From positions 6,696,001 to 6,760,000 of the forward strand of contig NZ_JAFQ01000004.1 of the NCBI RefSeq assembly GCF_000526215.1: a DNA stretch of 64,000 nucleotides. The letters are read 5' to 3'. This stretch comes from Nocardia sp. BMG51109 (GTDB taxonomy: Bacteria; Actinomycetota; Actinomycetes; Mycobacteriales; Mycobacteriaceae). The position numbers and the translations under genes are program-made. The notes below the pieces were generated by a model, which did no database searches, was not told the DNA's origin, and saw nothing but the letters and a program-made list of their open reading frames with translations. Below are positions 43,682-53,299 of the stretch, one piece after another. How positions within the stretch are numbered: position 1 is the stretch's first letter; each line of letters begins with the position of its first letter.

Positions 43682-44376
43682 CGCAGCCCGAGTTCCACGA
43701 TGGCCCGTGCCACCTCGTGCACGCCGACCCGGCGGCGCCGCGCATGGGTGCGGATCAGGTCGTACGCGGCGTCCGGGGTGACCCGGCGCGCACCCGCGAT
43801 CACACCCTTGGCCTGCTCGACCACAATGCGCGAGGTGAGCGCGTGCTGCAACTGGTCGGTCAGGCGCTGCTGGCGGCGCAACCGGTCGGCGGTCAGCAGA
43901 TGGCCGGCGGCCAGACCGGCGAGCAGCGTGCCGACCGACAGCTCCTCGGCCGTCCAGTCGCGCGGCACGGAGTCGTACAGACTCAGCACGCCCAGCCGGG
44001 CCGAATCGAGCTGCACCGGAATCGCCACCACGGCCGGAACCCCGTGCCGCACCGCGGCACTCGCGTATTCGGGCCACTGCCCGCCGTGCCGGTGCATGTC
44101 GGCCACCGCGACCGGCTCGCCGCGGCGCAACGCGTCCACGCCCGGGCCGCGGGCGCAGTCCTGCTGTGCCGCCTCGACATGAGCCAGCTCGTCGGGGACG
44201 GCGCCGGCCACCGAACCGCCGTCCTCGTCGATCAGGGTCACGGCGGCGCCGCACAGCGCCAGCACATCGATCGCGGTTGCTATCAGTTGCCGCACCGCGC
44301 CGGAGCGGTCCGGCGCATCGGGCAACCGCAGCACCAGACGTGCCAGCGCCGACATCATCGGTTCGCCGTCGGACAT
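43675..44376 (-). CDS. GAF-ANTAR RNA-binding antiterminator-type regulator
   Basis: 233 residues from ATG 44376. N-terminal GAF sensor (LIATAIDVLALCGAAVTLIDEDGG, then AVVAIPVQLDSARLGVLSLYD) and C-terminal ANTAR domain (LTSRIVVEQAKGVIAGARRVTPDAAYDLIRTHARR). ANTAR domains bind paired hexanucleotide-loop hairpins in mRNA leaders and prevent termination. First of three such genes within 2.5 kb. Signal and targets unknown. Confidence 0.85.
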   Translation of the reverse strand: MSDGEPMMSALARLVLRLPDAPDRSGAVRQLIATAIDVLALCGAAVTLIDEDGGSVAGAVPDELAHVEAAQQDCARGPGVDALRRGEPVAVADMHRHGGQWPEYASAAVRHGVPAVVAIPVQLDSARLGVLSLYDSVPRDWTAEELSVGTLLAGLAAGHLLTADRLRRQQRLTDQLQHALTSRIVVEQAKGVIAGARRVTPDAAYDLIRTHARRRRVGVHEVARAIVELGLRL

Positions 44377-44697
44377 CCCTATATCACCCCCGCGGCACGG
44401 GCGCCGAGGCGCCCGCCCAGGCTCGATCGGAAACACCTCAGCCGGACGCATCGATGGTACGGGCACCGCGGCAAGCGAATTACCCGCATTCCGTGAAGAA
44501 TTCGCCCGAATTTCGCTCAGGGCTCGGCGACGACGGCAGTCGACATCGGACCTGCCGGGATGACACCATGGTTGCCGAGACTCCATTGCGCCACCCGCCG
44601 CGGCGGGCGTCGAGTCTCGTCTTGCTCGACTCCCCCATCCAGGTGTGGTCGGCCGGTGCGGGGAGAGGTCGCTGCTGTGTCAGTCCGGGGAGGAGCC
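44377..44697. other. divergent intergenic region between two GAF-ANTAR genes
   Basis: 321 bp. No gene. The end nearest the plus-strand gene holds its ribosome binding site (GGGGAGGAG). No paired-hairpin ANTAR target was confidently identified by eye. Confidence 0.45.
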
Positions 44698-45414
44698 ATG
44701 GAGTCGGCACTCGACGACGAACGGTCGCTGCTGGCCGCTCTCGTCGCCGCCGTCGGCATGCTGGCCGATGATTTCGACGTGATCGAGATGGCCCAGCAAC
44801 TCGTCGACGCCTGTCCGGGCGTCACCGGCGCCACCGGTGCGGGCCTGTTCCTCGCCGACCACCGCGGCGATCTGCACCTGCTGGCCTCCACCACGGAGGA
44901 ACCCGCGCTGCTGGACCTGTTGCAGGTGGCGGCGCTCGACGGTCCGGCCCGCCATACCGCGCGCACCGGGCTGCCCACCGCCGTACCCGACCTACGCGAC
45001 ACCAAGCACCGATTTCCCGAATTCTGCGAGCGCGCACTGGATCTGGGCCACCGGTCGGCCGTCGCCCTGCCCCTGCGCCGCGCGTTCGGCATCGGCGCGC
45101 TCACCCTGCTCGCCCCCGCCACACTCGACGGCGCCCGCTGCCGCGCCGGCCAGACGCTCGCCGATATGGCCGGCATCGGCATCGTCCAGCACGCCGTGTC
45201 GCCGCGGGCGCTGCCGCCGGGGCTCCCCGCGGCGCTGCAGGCCCGCATCGTCGTCGAGCAGGCCAAGGGCGTACTGGCCGAACGCGGCCGGATCGAGATG
45301 GCCGAGGCGTTCGTCCGGCTGCGCGGGCACGCCCGCGAGACCGGCCGGCAACTGGCGGAGCTGGCCGCCGCCGTCGTCGACGGCAGCGCCGACACCGACG
45401 CCATCCTCGCCTGA
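44698..45414 (+). CDS. GAF-ANTAR regulator
   Basis: 238 residues from ATG 44698. GAF domain at about residues 12-150 (IEMAQQLVDACPGVTGATGAGLFLADHRGD, RSAVALPLRRAFGIGALTLLAP), then an ANTAR domain from about 175 (LQARIVVEQAKGVLAERGRIEMAEAFVRLRGHARE). Divergent from the first GAF-ANTAR gene and convergent with the third. Each has a different GAF domain, so they may respond to different signals but act on similar RNA structures. Confidence 0.85.
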   Translation: MESALDDERSLLAALVAAVGMLADDFDVIEMAQQLVDACPGVTGATGAGLFLADHRGDLHLLASTTEEPALLDLLQVAALDGPARHTARTGLPTAVPDLRDTKHRFPEFCERALDLGHRSAVALPLRRAFGIGALTLLAPATLDGARCRAGQTLADMAGIGIVQHAVSPRALPPGLPAALQARIVVEQAKGVLAERGRIEMAEAFVRLRGHARETGRQLAELAAAVVDGSADTDAILA

Positions 45415-45429
45415 TCGGCGAGCGCGCGA

Positions 45430-46179
45430 TCATTCGCCGTCGAATCGAATCCGCCGCGCCACCACCGACTCCGCGACCTCCGCCAGCGACAGCTCCCGCC
45501 CGAACGCGTAGGCGCGCAACCGCGCGTAGGCATCCGGTATGCCGATCCCCGACTGCGCCACCACCATTCCCGCCGCCTGGTGAATGGCCCGGCTGGCCAG
45601 CGGCTGCTCCAGCCAGCGGGTGTCGGGCTGCTCCAGCCGGCGGGTATCCGGCTCTTCCGGCCAGTGGGTGTCGTCGGCCATGAAATCCGCGCCGGAGCGC
45701 CGGGCCGAAATCAGTTGCGCGGTGATCAGATCGGCCACGTGCAAGCCCGCCGACACCGTCTGCGGATCGAGCCGGCCGGGTACGTCCCGGTAGAGGTCCA
45801 GGGCGCCGAACCGAATATCGCCCAGCTGCAACGGCACCGCGATCATCGCCCCCCTCGCCTGGGTGCGCGACAGCGCCTCGGTGAATCCGGGCCACCGCTC
45901 GCAGCCCGCGGCCAGATCGGCCACCGGAACCGGAACGCCCGTGGCCACCGCCTCGACCGCCGGGCCCTCCCCCGCGGTCGCCTGCACCGCCTCCACCCCG
46001 GCGGCCACCTCGTCGCTGGTGCCCCAGGGCTGCACCCCGGCGTGCTGCTCATCGATGACGATCGCGGCGCGCTGCACCGGTAGCACCCGCACACACGCCG
46101 CGCAGGCACCGGCGACGCCGCCACCGCCGGCCCGTGTCGCCGCCAGAAATCGCTCGGTCAGGTATTCGAACCGTGACAC
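45430..46179 (-). CDS. GAF-ANTAR regulator with duplicated linker
   Basis: 249 residues from GTG 46179. GAF domain (AIVIDEQHAGVQPWGTSDEVAAGVEAVQATAGEGP, AVPLQLGDIRFGALDLYRDV) and a C-terminal ANTAR domain (IHQAAGMVVAQSGIGIPDAYARLRAYAFG). Between them a linker repeats EQPDTRR/EQPDTRW/EQPLAS, encoded by near-identical 24-nt units at about 45600-45665. Fifteen bases from the convergent second GAF-ANTAR gene. Confidence 0.83.
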   Translation of the reverse strand: MSRFEYLTERFLAATRAGGGGVAGACAACVRVLPVQRAAIVIDEQHAGVQPWGTSDEVAAGVEAVQATAGEGPAVEAVATGVPVPVADLAAGCERWPGFTEALSRTQARGAMIAVPLQLGDIRFGALDLYRDVPGRLDPQTVSAGLHVADLITAQLISARRSGADFMADDTHWPEEPDTRRLEQPDTRWLEQPLASRAIHQAAGMVVAQSGIGIPDAYARLRAYAFGRELSLAEVAESVVARRIRFDGE

Positions 46180-46462
46180 ACCTGTCCCCTAACAACCACC
46201 CGCGCCGCCTCGCGAGAGAGCGCCAGAATAGCCGCATTCGGCGAGCACGACCAGTAGTTCCGAAACCGTGATATGCGTCATGATCACCGCTCGCCGGTAT
46301 GCCACCGGGATTCGGGACGCTCACCGAAACCGACTGGCGCGCAAAGCCGCAGCCACCCCGGCATCGACCCTCGGGTACCGCTCCAGCGGCGGTCGGCGCT
46401 TGCCGGTCGACCGGGTCCGGCATACCTTGAATCCGCAGTTTCTCGAAGAATGGAGTCAATTC

Positions 46463-46567
46463 ATGCCGCTTCTCGACCTCGGCTCGGCCGCACTCAACCT
46501 GGCCAATGTGGTGACCTCGCTCGCGGCCAACGTCACCTATCTGCTGCAGGCCTGGGGCCTGGCCTAG
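46463..46567 (+). CDS. very small hydrophobic protein
   Basis: 34 residues from ATG 46463, with TGGAG seven bases upstream. Almost entirely apolar, one likely transmembrane or amphipathic helix (LGSAALNLANVVTSLAAN). No family known to me. It ends just before the convergent CBS-domain gene. Real small membrane proteins look like this, but chance ORFs can too. Confidence 0.4.
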   Translation: MPLLDLGSAALNLANVVTSLAANVTYLLQAWGLA

Positions 46568-46570
46568 AAA

Positions 46571-46999
46571 TCAGCCGCGCAGATACTGCTCGAGGTGCTC
46601 GCGTTCGGTCTGCAATTCGGAGATGGCGCTCTTCACCACGTCGCCGATGCTGACGATGCCCACCATCCGGCCCTCGCGCAGCACCGGAAGATGGCGGATG
46701 CGGTGCTCGGTCATCGTCGGCCGCAGACTCTCCACCCGATCGTCGGGCGAACAGGTGTGCACCACCGCGGTCATGATCGCGGAGACCGGCCGGTCCAGCA
46801 GTTCGGCGCCCACCGCATGCAGTCGTCGGACGACGTCGCGCTCGGAGACGATGCCATCGAGCGAGAGGCCGTCCGACGACACCACCACCGCGCCGACGTT
46901 CTGTTCCGCCAGCACCGCCAGCAACTCCCGCACCGGCGCCTGCGGCGCGACCGTCACCACCTCGGCACCCTTTCTCCGCAGAATCTCCGAAATTCGCAT
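46571..46999 (-). CDS. CBS-domain pair protein
   Basis: 142 residues from ATG 46999. Two CBS repeats: ISEILRRKGAEVVTVAPQAPVRELLAVLAEQNVGAVVV with GIVSERDVVRRL, and VSAIMTAVVHTCSPDDRVESLRPTMTEHRIRHLPVLREGRMVGIVSIGDVV. Such stand-alone pairs bind adenine nucleotides and act as energy sensors; they resemble mycobacterial hypoxia-response proteins. Neighbouring nuo genes fit an energy-related role, which is inference. Confidence 0.88.
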   Translation of the reverse strand: MRISEILRRKGAEVVTVAPQAPVRELLAVLAEQNVGAVVVSSDGLSLDGIVSERDVVRRLHAVGAELLDRPVSAIMTAVVHTCSPDDRVESLRPTMTEHRIRHLPVLREGRMVGIVSIGDVVKSAISELQTEREHLEQYLRG

Positions 47000-47172
47000 C
47001 GCTGACCACCGCCGTTTCTCGCCCTTCGGACGGTTACCAGGATCTCGCGTTTCCGCCGCGGTGACCAGCAACGATTCCGGACGGGACGATCAACCGGACG
47101 GTCAGGTGCGGACGCGGCGCGACCCACGGCGCTCGGCGAACCTGCCACGGCGCCGGTGACCTCCGACGTACC

Positions 47173-47592
47173 ATGCGGAATGTGGCCGATGCGAACCTTC
47201 CCGCCGTGGTGCGGGTTCTCGTGTACTCGAGCGATTCCGACACCCGCCGCCAGGTGATCCAGGCGCTCGGCAAGCACCCCCGGCCGGACCTGCCGCCGTT
47301 CGAGTACCTGGAGATCGCCACCGCGCCCGTGGTCGTCGAGCAGATGGACGCCGGCGGTATCGATCTGGCCGTGCTCGACGGCGAGGCGGCGCCCGCGGGC
47401 GGCATGGGCCTGGCCAAGCAGCTGAAGGACGAACTCGACGACTGCCCGCCGATCCTGGTGCTCACCGGCCGCGCCGACGACGCCTGGCTGGCGAACTGGT
47501 CGCGGGCCGAGGGCACGGCCTCGCATCCGATCGATCCCTTCCAGCTGACCGAGGCCGTCGCGGGGGTGCTCCAGCACCGCACCGCCGTCTGA
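47173..47592 (+). CDS. receiver-like response regulator upstream of nuo
   Basis: 139 residues from ATG 47173 (GTG 47182 possible). Receiver-type alpha-beta fold: VVRVLVYSSDSDTRRQVIQAL, a central LAVLDGEAAPAGG carrying the candidate phospho-acceptor aspartate, and ILVLTGRADDAWLANWSRA. There is no output domain. The same gene type (Rv3143) stands before nuoA in mycobacteria, so the position is conserved and a link to NADH dehydrogenase control is likely. Confidence 0.8.
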   Translation: MRNVADANLPAVVRVLVYSSDSDTRRQVIQALGKHPRPDLPPFEYLEIATAPVVVEQMDAGGIDLAVLDGEAAPAGGMGLAKQLKDELDDCPPILVLTGRADDAWLANWSRAEGTASHPIDPFQLTEAVAGVLQHRTAV

Positions 47593-47999
47593 CCGCGGCG
47601 GCACGGCCCGCATCCATGCACGCGATGCAATCCTGCCGAACCTGAAACTCTCCTGCGCACCGGCGATTCCACCACCGAGCGGCGGGCATTCGCCGCGCCG
47701 CACCCACCCCGTGCGCCGTCATGTGACGGAATCGGATTGCGTCTCTTCATTCATAAGTGACAGTTCCGAATTCGATCAAATACCGCCCGCAATCGGCAGG
47801 CATTCAGAACGATCGGTTGTAGGCTGTGCCCTAGTTCACATGAGTGCGGGCGCTGATATGAGTCCCGTTTGTCCGGTTCCCCCATCGTCCGCACGGTGAC
47901 CGAGCGTGCCTCGGGGCGCGACTGGCCCGGCAGACGACGACGTCGGCCCGCCTCGGCAGCTGCCGGCTTGTGTCCGCGACGGAGAGGGGTAGTGCAGTT
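47593..47999. other. nuo operon upstream region
   Basis: 407 bp between the receiver-like gene and nuoA. No supported gene. It includes an AT-richer patch (about 47740-47785) and TAGGCT at 47820, a plausible -10, but no matching -35 was identified. A ribosome binding site (GGAGAGGGG) precedes nuoA. Confidence 0.45.
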
Positions 48000-48380
48000 G
48001 TGAATACCGAGGTGCCGACCCTTGTACTCGGCGCGATCGCGGCGGCGTTCGCGCTGTTCTCCGTCCTGCTGGCGGCCGTCATCGGCCCCAAGCGCTACAA
48101 CCGAGCCAAACTCGAGGCGTACGAGTGCGGTATCGAGCCGACCCCGCACGCCGTCGCCGGCGGGCCGGGAAACGCCGCCGGACAACGCTTTCCGGTGAAG
48201 TACTACCTGACCGCGATGCTGTTCATCATCTTCGACATCGAGATCGTGTTCCTCTACCCGTGGGCGGTGCACTTCGATGCTCTCGGTGTGTTCGGTCTCG
48301 CCGCGATGGCGCTGTTCCTCTTCAACGTCTCGGTCGCCTACGCCTACGAGTGGCGGCGCGGCGGGCTGAGCTGGGACTAG
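48000..48380 (+). CDS. nuoA: NADH-quinone oxidoreductase subunit A
   Basis: 126 residues from GTG 48000. Small three-helix membrane subunit of complex I. Signatures: the [10 protein letters not shown] loop and [25 protein letters not shown], which line the quinone-site region. First gene of the nuo operon, 78 bp before nuoB. Confidence 0.95.
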   Translation: MNTEVPTLVLGAIAAAFALFSVLLAAVIGPKRYNRAKLEAYECGIEPTPHAVAGGPGNAAGQRFPVKYYLTAMLFIIFDIEIVFLYPWAVHFDALGVFGLAAMALFLFNVSVAYAYEWRRGGLSWD

Positions 48381-48458
48381 CACAGCCACCACACCGCCCG
48401 GTCCGAAGCACATGTCCGCCGTCCCGGCGCCCGCCGGGACCGAAGGATCAGCACGGAA

Positions 48459-49028
48459 GTGAGTCAGTCCGAAATGGGTCTCGAGGAGAAACTGCCCAGC
48501 GGATTCCTGCTGAGCACGGTCGAACAGTTCGCCGGTTTCATGCGCAAGGGCTCGCTGTGGCCCGCGACATTCGGCCTGGCCTGCTGCGCGATCGAGATGA
48601 TGGCCACCGGCGGCGGGCGGTTCGACAGCGCCCGCTTCGGCATGGAGGTCTTCCGCGCCTCACCGCGCCAGGCCGATCTGATGATCGTCGCCGGCCGGGT
48701 GAGCCAGAAGATGGCCCCGGTGCTGCGCCAGGTCTACGACCAGATGACCGAACCGAAATGGGTGCTGGCGATGGGCGTCTGCGCCTCCTCCGGCGGCATG
48801 TTCAACAACTACGCCGTCGTGCAGGGCGTGGATCACGTTGTGCCCGTGGACATCTACCTGCCCGGGTGTCCGCCCCGGCCGGAGATGCTGTTGCACGCGA
48901 TCTTGAAGCTGCACGAGAAGATCCAGGAGATGCCGCTCGGGGTGAACCGCGAGGAGGCCGCGCGTGCCGCCGAACAGGCCGCGCTCTCGGTCACCCCGAC
49001 CATCCAGATGACGGGACTGCTGCGATGA
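48459..49028 (+). CDS. nuoB: NADH-quinone oxidoreductase subunit B
   Basis: 189 residues from GTG 48459. Carries cluster N2, the last iron-sulfur centre before quinone: [11 protein letters not shown] with the adjacent cysteine pair, the cysteine in [14 protein letters not shown] and the one in [13 protein letters not shown]. Peripheral arm at the membrane junction. Overlaps nuoC by four bases. Confidence 0.97.
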   Translation: MSQSEMGLEEKLPSGFLLSTVEQFAGFMRKGSLWPATFGLACCAIEMMATGGGRFDSARFGMEVFRASPRQADLMIVAGRVSQKMAPVLRQVYDQMTEPKWVLAMGVCASSGGMFNNYAVVQGVDHVVPVDIYLPGCPPRPEMLLHAILKLHEKIQEMPLGVNREEAARAAEQAALSVTPTIQMTGLLR

Positions 49029-49780
49029 CGACGGATTCCCCCCGAGGCCCCGGCGAACCACCCGCGGCCGCCCCCGACCACGACGAGGCGCAACTGGCGG
49101 AGGAAGACCAGCGCGCCCGCCCGGCCGACGAGGTGATCGGCGTGCGCAAGGGCATGTTCGGTGTCCGCGGGACCGGCGACACCTCCGGCTACGGCCGCCT
49201 GGTACGCACGGTCAGCCTGCCCGGCAGCACCCCGCCCCCGTACGGGGGCTATTTCGACGAGGTGGTCGCCCGGCTCCTGGATGCGCTGGCCGCCGACGGA
49301 TTCGCCGAATCGATCGAGAAGATCGTCGTGTTCCGCGACGAACTCACCCTGCACGTGCGCCGCGAGCAGTTGCCCCGCGTCGCCCAGGCGCTGCGCGACG
49401 AGGCCGCGCTGCGCTTCGAACTGTGCCTGGGCGTCAGCGGCGTGCACTACCCCGACGACACGGGCCGCGAACTGCACGCGGTCTACCCGCTCATGTCGAT
49501 CACGCACAACCGGCGGCTGCGGCTGGAGGTGTCGGCACCCGACGCCGACCCGCACATCCCCTCGCTGTACCCCGTCTACCCCACCACGGACTGGCACGAG
49601 CGGGAAACCTACGACTTCTTCGGCATCCTGTTCGACGGCCACCCCGCGCTGACCCGGATCACGATGCCCGACGACTGGCGCGGGCACCCCCAGCGCAAGG
49701 ACTACCCGCTCGGCGGGATCCCGGTCGAATACAAGGGCGCCCGCATCCCGGCACCCGACCAGCGGAGGGCCTACAGCTGA
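49025..49780 (+). CDS. nuoC: NADH-quinone oxidoreductase subunit C
   Basis: 251 residues from ATG 49025. 30-kDa-type peripheral subunit. A disordered acidic N-terminus (about 40 residues) precedes [19 protein letters not shown] and the signature [34 protein letters not shown]. Separate from nuoD (not the fused NuoCD of enterobacteria). Stop and next start share a base. Confidence 0.96.
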   Translation: MTTDSPRGPGEPPAAAPDHDEAQLAEEDQRARPADEVIGVRKGMFGVRGTGDTSGYGRLVRTVSLPGSTPPPYGGYFDEVVARLLDALAADGFAESIEKIVVFRDELTLHVRREQLPRVAQALRDEAALRFELCLGVSGVHYPDDTGRELHAVYPLMSITHNRRLRLEVSAPDADPHIPSLYPVYPTTDWHERETYDFFGILFDGHPALTRITMPDDWRGHPQRKDYPLGGIPVEYKGARIPAPDQRRAYS

Positions 49781-51126
49781 TGAACGACATCGACACCCGG
49801 CGCAACGACCCCACGCCGGAGAACCACACCGCCGCACCGCCCGAGCAGGTGGTCACGGTCGCGGGCCAGGACTGGGACGACGTGCGCGAGGCCCTCGGCG
49901 GGGCGGCCGAGGAACGCATCGTGGTCAACATGGGCCCGCAGCATCCGTCCACCCACGGCGTGCTGCGGCTGATCCTGGAGATCGAGGGCGAGACGGTCAC
50001 CGAGGCCCGCTGCGGCGTCGGCTACCTGCACACCGGTATCGAGAAGAATCTCGAGTTCCGCAACTGGGTGCAGGGCGTCACCTTCGTGACCCGGATGGAC
50101 TACCTGTCGCCGTTCTTCAACGAGACGGCCTACTGCCTGGGCGTGGAGAAGCTGCTCGACATCACCGACGCGATTCCCGAGCGCGCCACCGTGATCCGGG
50201 TGCTGCTGATGGAGCTCAACCGCATCTCCTCGCATCTGGTGGCGCTGGCCACCGGCGGCATGGAACTGGGCGCGCTGACGCCGATGCTGTTCGGTTTCCG
50301 CGAGCGCGAACTGATTCTCGACGTCTTCGAGACGATCACGGGCCTGCGGATGAACCACGCCTACATCCGCCCCGGCGGCGTCGCCCAGGATCTGCCCGAC
50401 GACGGCGTGCAGAAGGTACGCGATCTGCTGGCGCTGCTGCCGAAGCGGCTGCGCGACATGGAGCTGTTGCTCAACGAGAACCCGATCTGGAAGGCCCGCA
50501 CCCGCGACGTCGGCTATCTCGACCTGACCGGCTGCATGGCGCTGGGCATCACCGGCCCGGTGCTGCGCGCCACCGGCCTGCCGCACGACCTGCGCAAGTC
50601 GCAGCCCTACTGCGGGTACGAGACCTACGAATTCGACGTCATGACCGACACCGGCTGCGATTGCTACGGCCGTTACCTCATCCGGGTGAACGAGATGAAG
50701 GAGTCGGTCAAGATCGTCGAGCAGTGCCTGGACAAGCTGCGCCCGGGCCCGGTCATGGTGGAGGACAAGAAGATCGCCTGGCCGGCCGATCTGCAGTTGG
50801 GCCCGGACGGGCTGGGCAACTCGCCGCAGCACATCGGCAAGATCATGGGCACCTCGATGGAGGCGCTGATCCATCACTTCAAGCTCGTCACCGAGGGCAT
50901 GCGGGTACCGGCGGGCCAGGTGTACACGGCGGTGGAGTCGCCGCGCGGCGAGCTCGGCGTGCACATGGTCAGCGACGGCGGCACCCGGCCGTTCCGGGTG
51001 CACTACCGCGATCCCTCGTTCACGAATCTGCAAGCCGTGGCGGCGATGTGCGAGGGCGGCATGGTCGCCGACGTGATCGCCTCCGTCGCCAGCATCGACC
51101 CGGTGATGGGCGGTGTCGACCGATGA
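49780..51126 (+). CDS. nuoD: NADH-quinone oxidoreductase subunit D
   Basis: 448 residues from ATG 49780. 49-kDa-type subunit forming the quinone pocket with NuoB. Signatures: [24 protein letters not shown], the [10 protein letters not shown] histidine loop, and [13 protein letters not shown]. The C-terminus PVMGGVDR is typical. Overlaps nuoE by four bases. Confidence 0.97.
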   Translation: MNDIDTRRNDPTPENHTAAPPEQVVTVAGQDWDDVREALGGAAEERIVVNMGPQHPSTHGVLRLILEIEGETVTEARCGVGYLHTGIEKNLEFRNWVQGVTFVTRMDYLSPFFNETAYCLGVEKLLDITDAIPERATVIRVLLMELNRISSHLVALATGGMELGALTPMLFGFRERELILDVFETITGLRMNHAYIRPGGVAQDLPDDGVQKVRDLLALLPKRLRDMELLLNENPIWKARTRDVGYLDLTGCMALGITGPVLRATGLPHDLRKSQPYCGYETYEFDVMTDTGCDCYGRYLIRVNEMKESVKIVEQCLDKLRPGPVMVEDKKIAWPADLQLGPDGLGNSPQHIGKIMGTSMEALIHHFKLVTEGMRVPAGQVYTAVESPRGELGVHMVSDGGTRPFRVHYRDPSFTNLQAVAAMCEGGMVADVIASVASIDPVMGGVDR

Positions 51127-51956
51127 CAGCCGAGCGGAGCGAGACGATGAGGTCGGAGACGATGAGGTCGGAGACCATGAGTTCAGCAGTGCCGCTGCAC
51201 CTCTCGGCGCGCCCCGTCCCGTATCCGAGGGAGGTGCACGACCGGCTCGAGGTGGAGGCCAAGCAGATCGTCGACTGCTATCCGCAGCCGCGCTCGGCCC
51301 TGCTGCCGCTGCTGCACCTGGTGCAGAGCGTGGAGGGCTACGTCTCCGGCACCGGCATCGAATTCTGCGCCGAGCAGCTGGGGTTGACCGGCGCCGAGGT
51401 GACGGCCGTCGCCACCTTCTATTCGATGTACCGCCGCACCCCGACCGGCGACTACCACGTGGGCGTGTGCACCAACACGCTGTGCGCGGTCCTGGGCGGC
51501 GACGAGATCTTCGCGGAACTGAAGCGCCACCTGGGTATTCAGCACGGCGAGACCACCGCCGACGGCGCCGTGACGCTCGAGCACATCGAATGCAATGCCG
51601 CCTGCGACTACGCGCCGGTGCTGATGGTGAACTGGGAATTCTTCGACAACCAGACACCCGGATCGGCACGCGCGCTGGTCGACGCGCTGCGCGGCGGCGA
51701 GCAGGTCACCGGAACCCGCAGCGGCGCACCGCTGTGCACGTTCCGCGACACCGCCCGCCTGCTGGCCGGATTCCCGGACGAGCGCCCGGGCGCCAACGAC
51801 GGCGAGCCCGGCCCCGCGACGCTGGCCGGACTGCGTATCGCGCACCGCCTGAACGGTCAGGGGGCGGAGGCTGTCCCCGAACAGCCGCTGCACCAACCGA
51901 ATTCCGAGGCCGCCCCGGGCGGCGCGGCCGGCACCGAGCAGGACGGTGGGCGATGA
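51123..51956 (+). CDS. nuoE: NADH-quinone oxidoreductase subunit E
   Basis: 277 residues from ATG 51123, or 259 from ATG 51177. 24-kDa-type subunit with the N1a cluster: [13 protein letters not shown] and [15 protein letters not shown] provide the four cysteines. The helical start [16 protein letters not shown] is standard. The first 18 residues ([14 protein letters not shown]) come from a 15-bp tandem repeat in which each unit holds GGAG plus ATG, so several starts are possible. A 60-residue Gly/Ala-rich tail follows the core. Confidence 0.94.
   Translation: MTAERSETMRSETMRSETMSSAVPLHLSARPVPYPREVHDRLEVEAKQIVDCYPQPRSALLPLLHLVQSVEGYVSGTGIEFCAEQLGLTGAEVTAVATFYSMYRRTPTGDYHVGVCTNTLCAVLGGDEIFAELKRHLGIQHGETTADGAVTLEHIECNAACDYAPVLMVNWEFFDNQTPGSARALVDALRGGEQVTGTRSGAPLCTFRDTARLLAGFPDERPGANDGEPGPATLAGLRIAHRLNGQGAEAVPEQPLHQPNSEAAPGGAAGTEQDGGR
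51141..51180 (+). repeat. 15-bp tandem repeat creating three ribosome-binding-site/ATG units
   Basis: GAGACGATGAGGTCG occurs twice, followed by a diverged third copy GAGACCATGAG. Each ATG is in frame with nuoE, and the second and third have GGAG four bases upstream, so any of these could be used besides ATG 51123. Confidence 0.8.
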
Positions 51957-53299
51957 GTCTCGCACCCGTTCTCACCCGCTACTGGGACGAGCCGCAGTCG
52001 TGGACCTTGGAGACCTACCGGCGCCACGACGGCTACCGCGCCCTGCCGAAGGCGCTGCGGATGCAGCCCGACGAGGTGATCGCCACGGTCAAGGACGCGG
52101 GCCTGCGCGGCCGCGGCGGCGCGGGCTTCCCGACCGGCATGAAATGGGGCTTCATACCGCAGGGGCCGGGCCCGGACGGCATCGAGAAACCGCATTACCT
52201 GGTGGTGAATGCCGACGAGTCGGAACCGGGTACCTGCAAGGACATTCCGCTCATGCTCGCCACGCCGCACGTCCTCGTCGAGGGCGTCATCATCGCGGCC
52301 TACGCCATCCGTGCCTCGCACGCCTTCATCTACGTGCGCGGCGAGGTGCTGCCGGTGCTGCGGCGCCTGCGGGCGGCGGTCCAGGAGGCATACGACGCGG
52401 GCTGTCTCGGGCACGACATCCTCGGCTCGGGATACGACCTGGAGCTGATCGTGCACGCCGGGGCGGGCGCCTACATCTGCGGTGAGGAGACGGCGCTGCT
52501 CGACTCGCTGGAGGGCCGCCGCGGCCAGCCCCGGCTGCGCCCGCCGTTCCCGGCGGTCGCCGGGTTGTACGCGTGCCCGACGGTCGTCAACAACGTGGAA
52601 TCCATCGCCAGCGTGCCGTCCATCATCGGCAACGGCGTCGACTGGTTCCGGTCCATGGGCACCGAGAAATCGCCGGGCTTCACGCTGTATTCGCTGTCGG
52701 GCCACGTCACGCGGCCGGGCCAGTACGAGGCACCGCTCGGCACCACCCTGCGTGAGCTGCTGACCTACGCGGGCGGCGTGCGGGCCGGGCACACCCTCAA
52801 GTTCTGGACGCCGGGCGGCTCGTCGACACCGCTGCTCACCGATGACCACCTGGACGTCCCGCTCGACTACGAGAACGTGTCCGCGGCCGGATCCATGCTG
52901 GGCACCAAGGCATTACAGATCTTCGACGACACCACCTGCGTGGTGCGCGCCGTCCTGCGCTGGACCGAGTTCTACGCGCACGAGTCCTGCGGCAAGTGCA
53001 CGCCGTGCCGGGAGGGCACCTACTGGCTGGTGCAACTGCTGGAGCGGCTCGAACAAGGCCACGGCACCGAGGCCGATCTCGACAAGCTGCTCGATATCGC
53101 CGACAACATCAACGGTAAGTCGTTCTGCGCGCTCGGCGACGGCGCCGCCAGCCCGATCGTGTCCTCGCTGGAGTACTTCCGCGCCGAGTACGAGACGCAC
53201 CTGCGGCTCGGCGGGTGCCCGTTCGATCCGGCCCACTGCACCGCGTGGTCGCAGACCCGCACCGCACCGGGCATCGAGACCGCCGGAGGAGTCCGATGA
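51953..53299 (+). CDS. nuoF: NADH-quinone oxidoreductase subunit F
   Basis: 448 residues from ATG 51953. The NADH-oxidising subunit. NADH site [16 protein letters not shown] site [14 protein letters not shown] and [16 protein letters not shown], and the N3 cluster [12 protein letters not shown] plus the distant cysteine in [15 protein letters not shown]. Overlaps nuoE and nuoG by four bases each. Confidence 0.97.
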   Translation: MSLAPVLTRYWDEPQSWTLETYRRHDGYRALPKALRMQPDEVIATVKDAGLRGRGGAGFPTGMKWGFIPQGPGPDGIEKPHYLVVNADESEPGTCKDIPLMLATPHVLVEGVIIAAYAIRASHAFIYVRGEVLPVLRRLRAAVQEAYDAGCLGHDILGSGYDLELIVHAGAGAYICGEETALLDSLEGRRGQPRLRPPFPAVAGLYACPTVVNNVESIASVPSIIGNGVDWFRSMGTEKSPGFTLYSLSGHVTRPGQYEAPLGTTLRELLTYAGGVRAGHTLKFWTPGGSSTPLLTDDHLDVPLDYENVSAAGSMLGTKALQIFDDTTCVVRAVLRWTEFYAHESCGKCTPCREGTYWLVQLLERLEQGHGTEADLDKLLDIADNINGKSFCALGDGAASPIVSSLEYFRAEYETHLRLGGCPFDPAHCTAWSQTRTAPGIETAGGVR

